Positions 63,434 through 64,000 of a stretch of DNA of 64,000 nucleotides are shown piece after piece. This stretch comes from Methylobacterium symbioticum (GTDB taxonomy: Bacteria; Pseudomonadota; Alphaproteobacteria; Rhizobiales; Beijerinckiaceae). The notes below the pieces were generated by a model. That model saw only the letters and a list, made by a program, of their open reading frames with translations, had not been told where the DNA came from and made no database searches. How positions within the stretch are numbered: position 1 is the first letter of the stretch; each line of letters begins with the position of its first letter. The position numbers and the translations under genes were made by a program. The DNA is taken from assembly GCF_902141845.1 (NCBI RefSeq), contig NZ_CABFPH010000019.1, forward strand, positions 1-64,000. Direction: 5' to 3'.

Positions 63434-64000
63434 ATGTCTTCGGGCCTGAACAGGATCATCGGCATCGCCGCCGTTGCGGCGACACTGAGCCTCGGGGCAT
63501 CGCTGTCTCGTGCGGCGAGCCTCGACGAGATCAAGACCAAGGGCACCATGGTCGTCGCGACCGAGGACAGCTACAAGCCGTTCGAATACGTCGAGAACGG
63601 CAAGCCGATGGGCCTCGACCACGACCTTCTCGCGCTGCTGCGCAAGGAGGCGCCGTTCAAGATCGACCAGCAGATCATCCCCTGGACGGGGCTTCTGGCC
63701 GGCGTGGCGACCGGAAAGTACGACGTGGCGCTGACGGCCGCCGTCATCACGCCCGAGCGTATCCAGAGCCTCGCCTTCACGATGCCGATCGCCGAGGCCA
63801 CGCAGTATTACGTGGTCCGCGCCGACGAAACCCGGATCAAGGGCGTGCCCGACCTGGCCGGCAAGACGGTCGGCGTGCAGTCGGGCGGTGCGTCCTACGC
63901 GGCGCTTGCCGATCTCGAGCCCACGCTCGCGAAGACCGGCGGCAAGCTCGGCAAGGTGGTGCAGTACACGTCGCTGCCGGAGGCCTACCAGGACCTCGCC
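63434..64000 (+). CDS. Amino-acid ABC transporter substrate-binding protein (C-terminus outside window)
   Basis: The gene is open from ATG 63434 (GGAGGA ribosome-binding site) to the right edge; 189 codons are visible. A signal peptide (IIGIAAVAATLSLGASLSRA) precedes the family 3 binding domain: TMVVATEDSYKPFEYVENG, MGLDHDLLALL, DVALTAAVITPERIQSLAFT and LAGKTVGVQSGGASYA. It captures a polar amino acid or similar solute in the periplasm. It is in one operon with RidA. Confidence 0.92.
   Translation, partial: MSSGLNRIIGIAAVAATLSLGASLSRAASLDEIKTKGTMVVATEDSYKPFEYVENGKPMGLDHDLLALLRKEAPFKIDQQIIPWTGLLAGVATGKYDVALTAAVITPERIQSLAFTMPIAEATQYYVVRADETRIKGVPDLAGKTVGVQSGGASYAALADLEPTLAKTGGKLGKVVQYTSLPEAYQDLA

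Overview
The window is high-GC alphaproteobacterial DNA. Gene content suggests a Methylobacterium/Methylorubrum-like member of the Hyphomicrobiales; this is inferred from overall gene style and was not tested by any search. It has three parts: a core segment (1 to about 8.9 kb), a large composite island next to a tRNA-Gln gene (about 8.9 to 52.2 kb), and a second core-like metabolic segment (about 53 to 64 kb).

Left core: a flagellar hook/filament-junction run flgE-flgK-flgL on the minus strand (flgL leaves the window), a BLUF photoreceptor, a CheY-like single-domain response regulator, release factor 3 (prfC), a short-chain dehydrogenase and tRNA-Gln(TTG).

Island: a tyrosine recombinase starts about 120 bp after the tRNA. 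The last 21 bp of the tRNA region (8910-8930) recur exactly at 46599-46619, and a shorter, diverged copy lies at 52194-52209. This suggests a 37.7-kb element followed by a 5.6-kb accreted segment. Cargo of the main element, in order: (a) nickel/cobalt resistance (NreB-like MFS exporter with its own CsoR/RcnR-type repressor, small exported His-rich protein, CzcB/CzcA-type RND pump without an outer-membrane partner, RcnA exporter with RcnR); (b) a chromate cluster (ChrB with rhodanese domain, ChrA, DUF1259, Rap1a/Tai-like and Cj0069-like proteins); (c) a plasmid-like block (an exonuclease VII-like trio, ParA plus ribbon-helix-helix partner with 24-bp repeats, a MOBQ-type relaxase, a hairpin-rich region beside the relaxase); (d) a defence-like block with an IS256-family element, a SNF2/RapA-type ATPase carrying 16 tandem 15-residue repeats, and a CBASS-like pair (SMODS nucleotidyltransferase with AGS-C sensor, and a SLATT membrane effector). 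An IS1111-type IS110-family element splits the nucleotidyltransferase. No type IV secretion genes are seen, so the element looks mobilisable rather than self-transmissible.

The accreted segment (46.6-52.2 kb) starts with an IS3 remnant. It then carries PsiE, an SPW-like membrane protein, an NDUFS4-like protein, small unknown proteins and two Hsp20 chaperones, which recalls transmissible heat-resistance loci but is much smaller.

Right core: 5-oxoprolinase subunits PxpB and PxpC (PxpB carries a stump of PxpA at its start), an MHS-type MFS transporter, an aminotransferase / SDR / RraA-like run with a convergent LysR regulator, then a MocR-type regulator divergent from RidA and an amino-acid ABC substrate-binding protein that runs off the right edge. 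Together they suggest amino-acid or related nitrogen-compound catabolism.
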